64,000 nucleotides of DNA from Bacteroides oleiciplenus YIT 12058. Lineage in GTDB: Bacteria; Bacteroidota; Bacteroidia; Bacteroidales; Bacteroidaceae. Position numbers and translations under genes: made by a program. This document shows positions 24,793 through 33,330 of this stretch, one piece after another. The stretch is taken from the NCBI RefSeq assembly GCF_000315485.1, contig NZ_JH992942.1, positions 660,028-724,027 of the forward strand, in the 5' to 3' direction. The notes beneath the pieces are model-generated. The model saw nothing but the letters and a program-made list of their open reading frames with translations. It was not told where the DNA came from and made no database searches. How positions within the stretch are numbered: the stretch's first letter is position 1; each line of letters opens with the position of its first letter.

Positions 24793-26838
24793 TCATTTTC
24801 CTATGAATTCATCTATATATGCCCTGTAATCGTGGTGTGTATTATAGGTACTTTTCCCTATTCCGTTCAATATATAGTTGAAACCTTTGGCACCTCCTCC
24901 CGAAAGGGTGTTGTTGCACATGTGATACATTCTTATACCAGCTTTATCGGGTACTTCTATTGAATTCTCAATCATTATTTCGTTATGTAGCACATCATAA
25001 ATGCCGAAGGCAAAAGCTTCATGAATATTCACATTATCAGCTACTTTATATGCGGCATATCCGGCGCGTGTGCCGTTTTCACTCATATAGTATTCTTGTG
25101 AAGGGGCGTCATAGGGAGTTTCGCACTGATAGAAATAAGTTCGTCCATGTTCTCCTGTCCAGTAAGTCTGATATTCCTGGAAGTGCTCGTTGAATAAGCC
25201 GTAAATGGTGACATGGTCGCCGTTTACTACCAGACCGTTTCGGGTGGTATTGATTTCCCAGCCTACACTGCCGCGAACACCATGATCTGCCCTCCATATC
25301 CAGAAATGGTCGCCAATCACGTCATTGCTGTTTAATTCGACTGCACGGTCTACGTGTACCTTTGCCGGACGGAATCCGCCTATCCTGAAGAACAGATCAG
25401 CAAGCAAGATTGGATTCTGTATATGTCTTTGAGCTGTTTTCTCTGTACCAACCTGAATCAGGGTGTTGGAAGTGTAATGTGCATCGAACATCAGGGAGGC
25501 AATCGTTACTCCGTCCACATCTTCTACCAGAATTGCCGTATCGGAATTCTTTTCTCCCGGAATCAGAGTTGCCCACCCGATTCCTAATATAATAGTATTG
25601 GGGCGTGTGACATGAAGTGGTTCTGAAAGCTCGTACATGCCGGGAGTTATAAGCAGATGTTTACCCGCTGCGAGTTGCTTATTCATATATTCGGCCGAGG
25701 CACCCGGTTTCACTACATAGAATTCATTCAGTAAATCCAGACTTTCACCTTCGCCCATATCAGTGCGGCTGTAGGAGACTCCTTTGTGTTCGTGTTTCAG
25801 TGCCGGACGGAATACTTTGTATCTTCCGTCGTCGCCGATAAACAAGAACGGCTTTTCGCGTATGACTGGGGTAGTGGGGATGAAAGTTACATTTCCTCCT
25901 TTGTCCCAGTTGTTCTGATAGGTATTTGTATCTACTTCCGGCCCCAGTTCAACACCTTGGAAACAGTAGTTGTATTTGATTTCTTCGAACTCCCCACGTC
26001 CTTTATTCAGGAAGGAATTGCGGGTGTACCATTGTTGTTGGTTCTTAGAACCTGCGGCAGCTTCAAAATAGCAGTCTGCGGTGAATCCGCCGCTTACCCA
26101 TCCGTTTTCCCACTGATTACGTACAACGCGCTGTGAGTAGATGCGGCGAATAGGTGCTGCCTGCGATACGGCCCATTTGAAAGTTTCTTCTTCGTCGTAG
26201 GTTTCCGGTCCTATGACGGACAGGTTTTCTGTAGAGCGCCAGAAGGTACATGTACCGTTTCCGTTACTTAGATGGGGTGGGGTGTGTATATTGGAAACTT
26301 CCACGTCAAACGGTGTTTTGCCCAACCCTGCCAGATGTACATAGAACGGGACTTTCAGCAGTCCGGCTTCCTTGTAATCTCCCGCCTTGAACAAGAGGGC
26401 ATAACGGTTGGGACTAAATTCCTTGCCGAACATCTGGTCGTGAATGGCATTGATTTCATGTCCCACGTCTTCTTTCCGGTCCGTATTGCTATATATGTAT
26501 ACATAGTTGCCGAATAACTCGGCATCCATAGAAATAGAAGCCACCAATTCACCTTTACTATCCATAATCTGATAGTAATAATCATGGGGATTTCCTTTCG
26601 GCTTTTTATCGACAAACGTTGTTGAAGAGGTGCTGCCGATTGTTTTGTATTCGCTGAATTTTCCGGTAGCTCTTTTTATGGTGTATTTGCCGGCAGGGGC
26701 CTGTGCTGAAATCTTGGTGCTGAAATCCAGAACGATATTCCCATTTTGCACTTCGATGTCTTTAGCATTGGCCTGCACACCCATGAACTGGAGGCAAACC
26801 GCAATGAATACTATCTTGAGAAATTGATTTATTTTCAT
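24793..26838 (-). CDS. Secreted right-handed beta-helix protein, probable polysaccharide-active enzyme of unassigned family
   Basis: This 681-residue protein has a signal peptide (MKINQFLKIVFIAVCLQFMGVQANA). Residues 27-110 look like a small beta-sandwich domain. The rest has the repetitive strand-turn pattern of a right-handed parallel beta-helix (ITPGMYELSEPLHVTRPNTI, ILGIGWATLIPG, VDGVTIASLMFDAHYTSNTL, NSNDVIGDHFWIWRADHGVR, TRNGLVVNGDHVTIYGLF). Similar bacterial proteins are often labelled 'coagulation factor 5/8 domain' or 'adenylyl cyclase' by error. The fold is shared by GH28, GH55, GH87 and pectate lyases, but I see no signature that picks one. Genomic company (GH9, ThuA) supports a role in glycan breakdown in the periplasm or outside. 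Confidence 0.7.
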   Translation of the reverse strand: MKINQFLKIVFIAVCLQFMGVQANAKDIEVQNGNIVLDFSTKISAQAPAGKYTIKRATGKFSEYKTIGSTSSTTFVDKKPKGNPHDYYYQIMDSKGELVASISMDAELFGNYVYIYSNTDRKEDVGHEINAIHDQMFGKEFSPNRYALLFKAGDYKEAGLLKVPFYVHLAGLGKTPFDVEVSNIHTPPHLSNGNGTCTFWRSTENLSVIGPETYDEEETFKWAVSQAAPIRRIYSQRVVRNQWENGWVSGGFTADCYFEAAAGSKNQQQWYTRNSFLNKGRGEFEEIKYNYCFQGVELGPEVDTNTYQNNWDKGGNVTFIPTTPVIREKPFLFIGDDGRYKVFRPALKHEHKGVSYSRTDMGEGESLDLLNEFYVVKPGASAEYMNKQLAAGKHLLITPGMYELSEPLHVTRPNTIILGIGWATLIPGEKNSDTAILVEDVDGVTIASLMFDAHYTSNTLIQVGTEKTAQRHIQNPILLADLFFRIGGFRPAKVHVDRAVELNSNDVIGDHFWIWRADHGVRGSVGWEINTTRNGLVVNGDHVTIYGLFNEHFQEYQTYWTGEHGRTYFYQCETPYDAPSQEYYMSENGTRAGYAAYKVADNVNIHEAFAFGIYDVLHNEIMIENSIEVPDKAGIRMYHMCNNTLSGGGAKGFNYILNGIGKSTYNTHHDYRAYIDEFIGK

Positions 26839-26857
26839 ATTCCTGTAAATCTTCGGA

Positions 26858-27103
26858 TTATATTTTCAGTTTAATATTGATTTTAGCCAGTAATCCGGCG
26901 ATAATAACAATGATGAGGGAAAACACAAGTGATTTGAGTAATCCGGGGATTCCACTGTATAGCGCATGTGGATAATGCCATTCCAACAATTGCTGTATGG
27001 GATACCATAAATAAGGTATCACATAGCAGGTGAGTGTGGCGGTTCCGGCAGGCTTGATGATGTTATCCACGGCCGCTACACGTTGTAATGTTGAGTTTTT
27101 CAT
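26858..27103 (-). pseudogene. C-terminal remnant of a DUF5009-type acyltransferase membrane protein
   Basis: This 81-residue reading frame starts 24 bp after the ThuA-like gene. It encodes NIIKPAGTATLTCYVIPYLW, a first membrane helix, then PGLLKSLVFSLIIVIIAGLL and a short KINIKLKI tail. This closely follows the last quarter of DUF5009 proteins (heparan-alpha-glucosaminide N-acetyltransferase-like, normally well over 350 residues), in which the KPAG segment is internal. The preceding helices and the catalytic region are missing. It may be an unexpressed leftover of an internal deletion. It could still be translated as a small two-helix membrane protein, since it keeps an ATG and operon position. 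Confidence 0.55.
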
Positions 27104-27127
27104 TCAGTATCGGGTATTTGCTGACTT

Positions 27128-27940
27128 TTATTTCTTAAACGGATCTCCTTTCTTGTCAGTACTAACCACCCAACGGAAAGCATTTACAAATAAGAGGTTT
27201 TGTGTAGCATCGATGAATTCTTCATCGCCATGTCCCATGTTCAGGTATATCATCCGGTACTTGGTATTGGTCCATACGATGGGGAAGTCGCCAAAATTGA
27301 CCACATCTTTGATGCCTAACGGATAGTTCTTGGGAGAGAGAGTGAGCAGAACTTCTACGTCTTTGTTGGCTCTCGGACTGGGGTTCCATTGATACCATTC
27401 GCTGGATGGAGCCACAAAAGCGGCAGGTAAATTCTTGGTGACGGGGTGATTCTCATTGTCAACTTCAACCAGTACAGGTTGAGGGGGCCAGTTATTGCAA
27501 TAGAAAACCCCGCCACCCAGAAAATCTACAAACCAAGGCCAATTTGTGTTCTTGTCATTATAGGCGGCAACGTGGAAGCCTACCCAGCCTCCTCCGTTTT
27601 CCATGTATTTCTCAAAAGCGTCACGTTCGGCTTTTGTATTAGGATAACCGTCGAGCATTACCACTACGCTGTAATCTTTCAGCTTTTCGTAGGTATATGA
27701 GGAGAGGTCCATGGTGAAGTCCAGTACAAAACCGTCACCATAGTTCAGTTTCTTGAAGAACTCTACTGCTTGCAGGGAGAATTGGTAGTGTGCTTCTTCT
27801 GCATGTTGCGTATAATAAACCAGCGCTTTGAAACGGGGCGCATTGGCATAATTGGCCGGATAGACCTGAGGTGCTTGCGCATTTACCAGAAATGTGCAGA
27901 CAGCAAACAATAGAGTAAGATAAAATTTAATAGTTCTCAT
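27128..27940 (-). CDS. Secreted ThuA-like domain protein
   Basis: This 270-residue protein has a signal peptide (MRTIKFYLTLLFAVCTFLVNAQ). The ThuA (trehalose-utilisation) fold resembles a class I glutamine amidotransferase. Signatures are FKALVYYTQHAEEAHYQFS, VVVMLDGYPNTKAERDAFEKY, GGGWVGFHVAAYND, WPWFVDFLGGGVF, HPVTKNLPA, FPIVWTNTKYRMIYLNMGHG and DEEFIDATQNLLFVNAFRWV. ThuA-like proteins occur in many Bacteroides glycan loci with no settled reaction. A role in handling keto-sugars has been proposed for some. It sits between the GH9 gene (35-bp gap) and the DUF5009 remnant. Confidence 0.85.
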   Translation of the reverse strand: MRTIKFYLTLLFAVCTFLVNAQAPQVYPANYANAPRFKALVYYTQHAEEAHYQFSLQAVEFFKKLNYGDGFVLDFTMDLSSYTYEKLKDYSVVVMLDGYPNTKAERDAFEKYMENGGGWVGFHVAAYNDKNTNWPWFVDFLGGGVFYCNNWPPQPVLVEVDNENHPVTKNLPAAFVAPSSEWYQWNPSPRANKDVEVLLTLSPKNYPLGIKDVVNFGDFPIVWTNTKYRMIYLNMGHGDEEFIDATQNLLFVNAFRWVVSTDKKGDPFKK

Positions 27941-27975
27941 AGCATGTATATTTTATATGATTAATAACTTCTTTC

Positions 27976-30441
27976 TTAATATTCGGCGATAAGCGATAAC
28001 CATTTTCCGGCCGAGGTCACCCACACTTCCTTGTAACAGGCATTGTTGGTCTGCGGCCAGTAGGGGATGTCGTCATTGCCCAGCGTACGGATACCGACAG
28101 GCATTTCGCCGGTCATCTCGCCGGAAGAGAAAGTGTTCATCTGCGGATAGTTGTGCCCTTCTCCATATATCAGGGACTGCCCGAAAGGATTCTTCCCGAC
28201 GGTCCAGTAAAGTTGTTCGCGTCCGATGCTCAGTAACTCTTCATCTTTGAGGAAGTTTCCGCAGATGGCGGCGGATTTTCCGGTAGAAAGATGGATGGCT
28301 GTGTTACCATTGAAGATGCTGAACCATACGGGGAAACGTTTCAGATAATGTTCTTTATCGAGTTTGACTCCCCGTGTTATCTGTTCCGTATATAGTTCCT
28401 TAGCATTAGCAGGCGGAAAAAGATGGAGGGAATAGAAGCTGGCGGAATCTTTATACTCCTCCGCATGATATACTCCGCTCGGAACCATTCCGTAAGGTTG
28501 GGTATATTTCATCAGGCCTTTCAGATAGTTTCCGTACAGTTTTATGGAGTTCGACCATTTCTGATAATCGGGATGCTCCTTCTGCGTTTCGCAGAGTAAG
28601 GTCATGGCTTGCATGTAAACCTGCTCGCGCGACTGATGGATATAGTGTACAATGGATTTCCGGGATTTATCCCGATAGAAGAATCCACATGTTTTTTCTT
28701 TGTCTTTCAGTGGTTCGGTACGCTGGCAATCGAGTACGTACCGGATGGCTTCCGCAGCAGTTTCCGCATAGCAAGATTTCCCCGTCAGTTTGTAGAGCAT
28801 GCTGGCAGACCAGGATATGGTTGCCATATATTGGCTGTGAGAGGTGTTGTAGCTATGTTCGTACATCTGCTTGAACTGGTCGAAACCATCTTTTTTGAAC
28901 TTCTCCGTAGCAAATGAGAAATCCTCTTCCGCCACTTTCCGCAGATGTTCTTGCAGCATCGGGTCCCGGTCTATGGTCATGGCGGCATAAGCCTCATAGC
29001 CTGCATACAGGAAATTGTCGAAGGCCATGTTCTGAACACGTACCGAATGAATATCATCCAATGTATTCAGAACGCCATCCTGCCAGATAAGCAATCCCAT
29101 GCTGCTGGCACGGTAACCATCCCCGTAGCGGTTCTTCAAGATAAACTCGACTCCCCATTCAGCTTCCTCCAGTAAGCGTGCAGCCAGTGGGGCATTGGTT
29201 TCTTTGAGGCGATTGTAGGCTTCCAGTAAAGAGAAAGTCACGTCTCCGGTCTGTAAAGTCTGTTGCGACAAGTCGCCTGCATCGTGCCATCCGCCTGAGT
29301 AGGAGATACTTTTTCCGTCATGCTGGGAAAATAAATCCGTATGGCAGGCCGCATGTTTACCGGGAACGGGATGTCCGCAGCGTTGGCAAAACAGGAAGTT
29401 CAGTACTCTCCAAAGGGAATTATCCCATATGTTTTCACCTATCCGGAACGGGGATGTCATGATGTCGCCTACTTTCAGCTGATAATCTCCCGGCTGATTG
29501 AAAGCGGTAAAGTCGATAACTCCGAATTCTCCGATGGTCGTTTGCTGCCGCTCCAGTGAACCTTCGTACGCAACCTGGTTGTTAGCAGCATTAATCAGTT
29601 GGAAATGTTTCCATTGACCACACAATCCGGTGTTGACGATGGCCGTTTTCCGTTCACCTGTTTCATATCCTGTGGTGGAATAAGCAATTGTATGCTCTGC
29701 CGGACTCCATCCGCTTACCTGCTCAGGGTTCTTGATTTGTTGCAGTTGGAGGTTATCGATATAATAAACGGCAGAATCACCCGTAGTCCGGTCTTTCCCT
29801 TTCAGGGCCGTATCAAAGCTGATTGCCATTACTTTATCCCGTTGATATTCATCTATCTCGAGGAAACAATGGTTCCACGTCTTGTTTACGAGATTGATGA
29901 GATGCGAACCGCTGGGAGGGTTGTATCCTGCTTTGGGGGTGGAACTGTCGTTTGTAAATGTCAGGTTCATATTGACCACGCGGGCTCCGTCACAATCGGG
30001 ATAGATGGAAAAGAAGATTCGGTTGTATCCTTCCCAGTTTTTTCCATTGACGTGATAGGTGACGCGGCTGTTTCCATAGGTTGCATAGTCGGGGTCGGAG
30101 GGAGAGCCGGTAGCTCTTTTTCCTGTAGATGTAGGGAAGGACAGACGGATGCTTCCTTTACCCGATACGGATTTCTCTTTAGAAAAAGACATTTCCCCTT
30201 GTCCGGAGTGGCGCCATCCATCCGTTCCGCCGGATACCGTAAGCGGTTGGCTGGACAGGATTTCTTTTTTCAGGGCTTTTTCTTCGAAAGACCGGGCGGT
30301 GTTCAAAGGTAGCGGAGCATGAATCAATCCTGTTTCATAAACTTGCTTTTCCAGTTGGGCATCCCCCGTCAGAAGATTTTGGCTGAAAAGAGAAGAATTG
30401 CCGATGAACAACAAGAGTAATACGAATGATTTTTTTCTCAT
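27976..30441 (-). CDS. Glycoside hydrolase family 9 enzyme with N-terminal Ig-like domain
   Basis: This 821-residue protein has a signal peptide (MRKKSFVLLLLFIGNSSLFS). Residues 60-235 form a beta-sandwich of carbohydrate-binding type. Residues 245-335 match the cellulase Ig-like domain (CelD_N; KTAIVNTGLCGQWKHFQLIN). The (alpha/alpha)6 GH9 catalytic domain spans about 340-820. GGWHDAGD at 383-390 supplies Asp387 and Asp390, the nucleophilic-water activators. Near the end, KEVWVTSAGKWL provides the likely acid Glu. Most GH9 enzymes cut beta-1,4-glucans, but Bacteroides relatives act on varied glucans, so the substrate is left open. It is the first gene of the minus-strand operon ending at 24793. 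Confidence 0.85.
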   Translation of the reverse strand: MRKKSFVLLLLFIGNSSLFSQNLLTGDAQLEKQVYETGLIHAPLPLNTARSFEEKALKKEILSSQPLTVSGGTDGWRHSGQGEMSFSKEKSVSGKGSIRLSFPTSTGKRATGSPSDPDYATYGNSRVTYHVNGKNWEGYNRIFFSIYPDCDGARVVNMNLTFTNDSSTPKAGYNPPSGSHLINLVNKTWNHCFLEIDEYQRDKVMAISFDTALKGKDRTTGDSAVYYIDNLQLQQIKNPEQVSGWSPAEHTIAYSTTGYETGERKTAIVNTGLCGQWKHFQLINAANNQVAYEGSLERQQTTIGEFGVIDFTAFNQPGDYQLKVGDIMTSPFRIGENIWDNSLWRVLNFLFCQRCGHPVPGKHAACHTDLFSQHDGKSISYSGGWHDAGDLSQQTLQTGDVTFSLLEAYNRLKETNAPLAARLLEEAEWGVEFILKNRYGDGYRASSMGLLIWQDGVLNTLDDIHSVRVQNMAFDNFLYAGYEAYAAMTIDRDPMLQEHLRKVAEEDFSFATEKFKKDGFDQFKQMYEHSYNTSHSQYMATISWSASMLYKLTGKSCYAETAAEAIRYVLDCQRTEPLKDKEKTCGFFYRDKSRKSIVHYIHQSREQVYMQAMTLLCETQKEHPDYQKWSNSIKLYGNYLKGLMKYTQPYGMVPSGVYHAEEYKDSASFYSLHLFPPANAKELYTEQITRGVKLDKEHYLKRFPVWFSIFNGNTAIHLSTGKSAAICGNFLKDEELLSIGREQLYWTVGKNPFGQSLIYGEGHNYPQMNTFSSGEMTGEMPVGIRTLGNDDIPYWPQTNNACYKEVWVTSAGKWLSLIAEY

Positions 30442-30914
30442 GATTATGTTAACCTTTTGTTTCTAATGCAAGGTTAGCTATTATTTAGCAAAAGAAGGTT
30501 TGATAACCGCCATAAAACCTTTAAAAACCATCAAAATGAAGGAAAATGATAGAATCTCGACTTCTTGTGATAATATTTAAACTAAGGTATCCTTCTTTTC
30601 TTCTTAATTTCCTCTTCCTTTGCCTACGTTCTTTTCTCTTCCGTATATATTGGATCTTTTCTCTTAGCAAATTCGGTTCACTCCCGTTAAATATACCATT
30701 TAACCGAATTTGTACCGAGTATATACCGAGTTTGTACTGAATTTGCTATATACATAATCTTTCTCGATACTTTCTGAATATCATCTTCATTCACTCTGCC
30801 CTTCTTCTTGGCTATCGGTTTTCTTTTCCCTCTGCATTAAATGCAATTTAAAATATAATTATAGGATAAACCCTTGTTTCCTATTGGTTGTTTTTGTATT
30901 TTTAACGCCTGAAT
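30442..30914. other. Intergenic region between GH9 operon and S9 peptidase gene, with repeats
   Basis: No gene is seen here. Upstream of the GH9 start are two small dyads: TAACCTT...AAGGTTA near 30451-30477, and AAGGTTT/AAACCTT separated by 13 bp near 30496-30522. They are candidate operators. A phased 11-bp repeat array lies at 30703-30746 (listed separately). The remainder is pyrimidine-rich. A weak minus-strand -7 (TAACCTTG) near 30471-30478 could drive the GH9 operon. Confidence 0.45.
30667..30746. repeat. Four 11-bp tandem repeats plus one inverted copy
   Basis: Units at 30703, 30714, 30725 and 30736 read ACCGAATTTGT, ACCGAGTATAT, ACCGAGTTTGT and ACTGAATTTGC. GCAAATTCGGTT at 30667-30678 is an inverted copy matching 11 of 12 bases. 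The 11-bp period places every unit on the same face of the helix, as in a regulator-binding array. There is no spacer structure, so it is not a CRISPR. Confidence 0.75.
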
Positions 30915-30980
30915 TTGATGAGACGTTTTCACGACAATTCTCAAAAAAGAATGAACAATCATTTCCTATTTATGTATAAT

Positions 30981-33089
30981 ATGAAAAAAGTAACTTTATT
31001 CGCAACCGGTATCATCATGATGTCATGTGCTCAACAACAACAGAAGATTACGTATCCTGAAACCACGAAGGTGGATACTGTAGATGTTTATTTTGGAACA
31101 GAAGTTCCCGACCCGTATCGGTGGTTGGAGAATGATACTTCTGCTGCAACTGCCGCATGGGTGGAAGCCCAGAACAAGGTAACAAACGATTACTTGTCTA
31201 AAATTCCCTTCCGTGATGCTTTGCTGAAACGGTTGACGGATGTGGCTAATTATGAAAAGATTGGTACGCCATTCAAAAAGCATGGTAAGTATTATTTCTA
31301 TAAAAACGACGGCTTGCAGAACCAGAGCGTGCTCTATGTGCAGGACAGCCTGGATGGCGAACCGCGTGTATTCCTCGACCCCAACAAACTATCGGATGAC
31401 GGCACAGTAGCTTTGACCGGTATTTCTTTCTCAAACGATGGTAAATATACAGCATATACTATCTCGCGTAGCGGTTCGGACTGGACGGAAATCTACGTAC
31501 TGGACACGGCAACCGGCAAGCTGCTGGACGACCATATTCAGTGGGCGAAGTTCTCGGGTGCTTCCTGGCAGGGAGACGGATTTTATTATAGTGCCTATGA
31601 TGCTCCGGTGAAAGGAAAAGAGTTCTCCAATGTCAATGAGAAACATAAGATTTACTATCATAAGATGGGTACGCCGCAGTCGGAAGATAAGCTGATTTAT
31701 CAGAACCCGGCTTACCCGAAGCGTTTTTATAGTGCCAGCGTGAATGAAGATGAAACAGTTATGTTCCTGTATGAATCGGGAGACGGACGCGGAAACGCTC
31801 TGCACATGAAGGATTTACGCAAACCGAATGCGCCCTTTGTGGCAATGGCTACGGATATGGACTATAACTATTATCCGCTTGAGATAATCGGGGATAAGAT
31901 GTATATGTTCACCAATTACGATGCACCCAAATACCGCCTGATGGTGGCGGACATCAATAAGCCTGCCTTAAAAGACTGGACAGAACTGATTCCTGAAACG
32001 GAAAATGTACTTTCCGGTGCCCAGATAATCGGCGGAAAACTCTTCCTGACATATGATAAGGATGTTGCCAACCATGCCTATGTATATGACCTGGATGGGA
32101 AGGAAATACAGGAAATCCAGTTGCCGTCACTCGGTACTGTTGGTTTCAGCGGTGATAAGGACGATAAGGAGTGTTTCTTCGGCTTTACGTCGTTCACTAC
32201 TCCCGGAGCTACTTATAAGTATGATATGGATAAGAATACATACGAACTTTTCCGTGCTCCTAAAGTAGCATTCAATCCGGATGAATATGTAACAGAACAG
32301 GTGTTCTATCCCAGCAAGGACGGTACGAAAATACCTATGTTCCTGACTTATAAGAAAGACTTGAAGAAAGACGGTAAGAATCCGGTGTATCTGTACGCTT
32401 ACGGCGGTTTCAACATCAGCCTCTATCCAAGCTTCTCCACTTCGCGTATTCCGTTCCTGGAAAATGGCGGTATTTATGCGCAGGCTAACTTGCGCGGTGG
32501 TGGCGAGTATGGTGAGGACTGGCACGTGGCTGGTACGAAGATGCAGAAACAGAATGTATTTGATGACTTCATTTCGGCTGCCGAATATCTTATTAATAAT
32601 AAGTATACCAATAAAGATAAGATTGCTATCGTGGGTGGTTCCAATGGCGGTTTGTTGGTAGGTGCCTGCATGACACAACGTCCCGACCTTTTCTGTGTAG
32701 CTATTCCGCAAGTGGGCGTGATGGATATGCTTCGTTATCATAAGTTCACCATCGGCTGGAACTGGGCAAGCGATTATGGTACGAGTGCGGACAGCAAGGA
32801 AATGTTTGAGTACCTGAAAGGCTATTCTCCGCTACACAACCTGAAACCGGGTACCAAGTATCCTGCAACCATGGTTACTACGGCCGATCATGACGACCGC
32901 GTAGTTCCTGCCCACTCATTCAAATTTGCCGCTACCCTACAAGAGTGTAACGACGGAACGAATCCTACCCTTATCCGTATCGACAGCAAAGCCGGACACG
33001 GTGCAGGCAAGCCTATGGCTAAAGTTCTGGAAGAACAGGCAGACATTTATGGCTTTGTTATGTATAATCTGGGAATGGGGATAAATTAA
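30981..33089 (+). CDS. S9 family prolyl oligopeptidase (periplasmic lipoprotein)
   Basis: The start is the ATG at 30981, giving 702 residues with a lipoprotein signal (MKKVTLFATGIIMMSCAQQQ). Upstream in-frame ATGs would bury the signal. The N-terminal beta-propeller domain (PDPYRWLENDTSAATAAWVE onward) is followed by the alpha/beta-hydrolase domain. The catalytic triad is visible: Ser554 in GGSNGGLLVG, Asp639 in DHDDRVVP and His673 in KAGHGAGKP. It should cleave short proline-containing peptides in the periplasm. Its 3' end overlaps the left arm of a 40-bp inverted repeat. No neighbour is functionally linked, and it reads as a housekeeping peptidase. Confidence 0.94.
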   Translation: MKKVTLFATGIIMMSCAQQQQKITYPETTKVDTVDVYFGTEVPDPYRWLENDTSAATAAWVEAQNKVTNDYLSKIPFRDALLKRLTDVANYEKIGTPFKKHGKYYFYKNDGLQNQSVLYVQDSLDGEPRVFLDPNKLSDDGTVALTGISFSNDGKYTAYTISRSGSDWTEIYVLDTATGKLLDDHIQWAKFSGASWQGDGFYYSAYDAPVKGKEFSNVNEKHKIYYHKMGTPQSEDKLIYQNPAYPKRFYSASVNEDETVMFLYESGDGRGNALHMKDLRKPNAPFVAMATDMDYNYYPLEIIGDKMYMFTNYDAPKYRLMVADINKPALKDWTELIPETENVLSGAQIIGGKLFLTYDKDVANHAYVYDLDGKEIQEIQLPSLGTVGFSGDKDDKECFFGFTSFTTPGATYKYDMDKNTYELFRAPKVAFNPDEYVTEQVFYPSKDGTKIPMFLTYKKDLKKDGKNPVYLYAYGGFNISLYPSFSTSRIPFLENGGIYAQANLRGGGEYGEDWHVAGTKMQKQNVFDDFISAAEYLINNKYTNKDKIAIVGGSNGGLLVGACMTQRPDLFCVAIPQVGVMDMLRYHKFTIGWNWASDYGTSADSKEMFEYLKGYSPLHNLKPGTKYPATMVTTADHDDRVVPAHSFKFAATLQECNDGTNPTLIRIDSKAGHGAGKPMAKVLEEQADIYGFVMYNLGMGIN

Positions 33090-33183
33090 AAATTGAGAAT
33101 TGAAAATTAAAAAATGATAGATTGTGCAACAGGACAATGTAGTCTATCATTTTTTAATTTTCAATTCTCAATTTTTAATTTAT
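33081..33183. repeat. Perfect 40-bp inverted repeat after the peptidase gene
   Basis: Arms 33081-33120 and 33144-33183 are exact reverse complements around a 23-nt loop. The left arm includes the TAA stop of the peptidase gene. It is built from AATTAAAAATTGAGAATTGA-type words. It probably acts as a terminator or RNA-stabilising hairpin. No transposase is present, and there are no flanking target duplications that I can see. Confidence 0.92.
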
Positions 33184-33248
33184 CTGACGTTTTATCATTA
33201 TTTAATCAAAATATCGCTGAAAAATATAGGTAAATTCAAAAGTTTCCC

Positions 33249-33256
33249 TATATTTG
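33249..33256 (+). promoter_or_regulatory. -7 element of gdhA
   Basis: TATATTTG matches TAnnTTTG exactly and would start a transcript near 33263, with a leader of about 68 nt. No good -33 TTTG is found at the expected distance. Confidence 0.5.
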
Positions 33257-33330
33257 CAGTGTTATTCGTTGACACTTTGTACGAATGACCTTGAAATCAC
33301 GAAAGGATAAACCTTTTAAAACGTAATATT

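Noticed and set aside
30667..30746. CRISPR-like array
   Set aside because: The units are contiguous 11-mers without spacers, and no cas genes are present.
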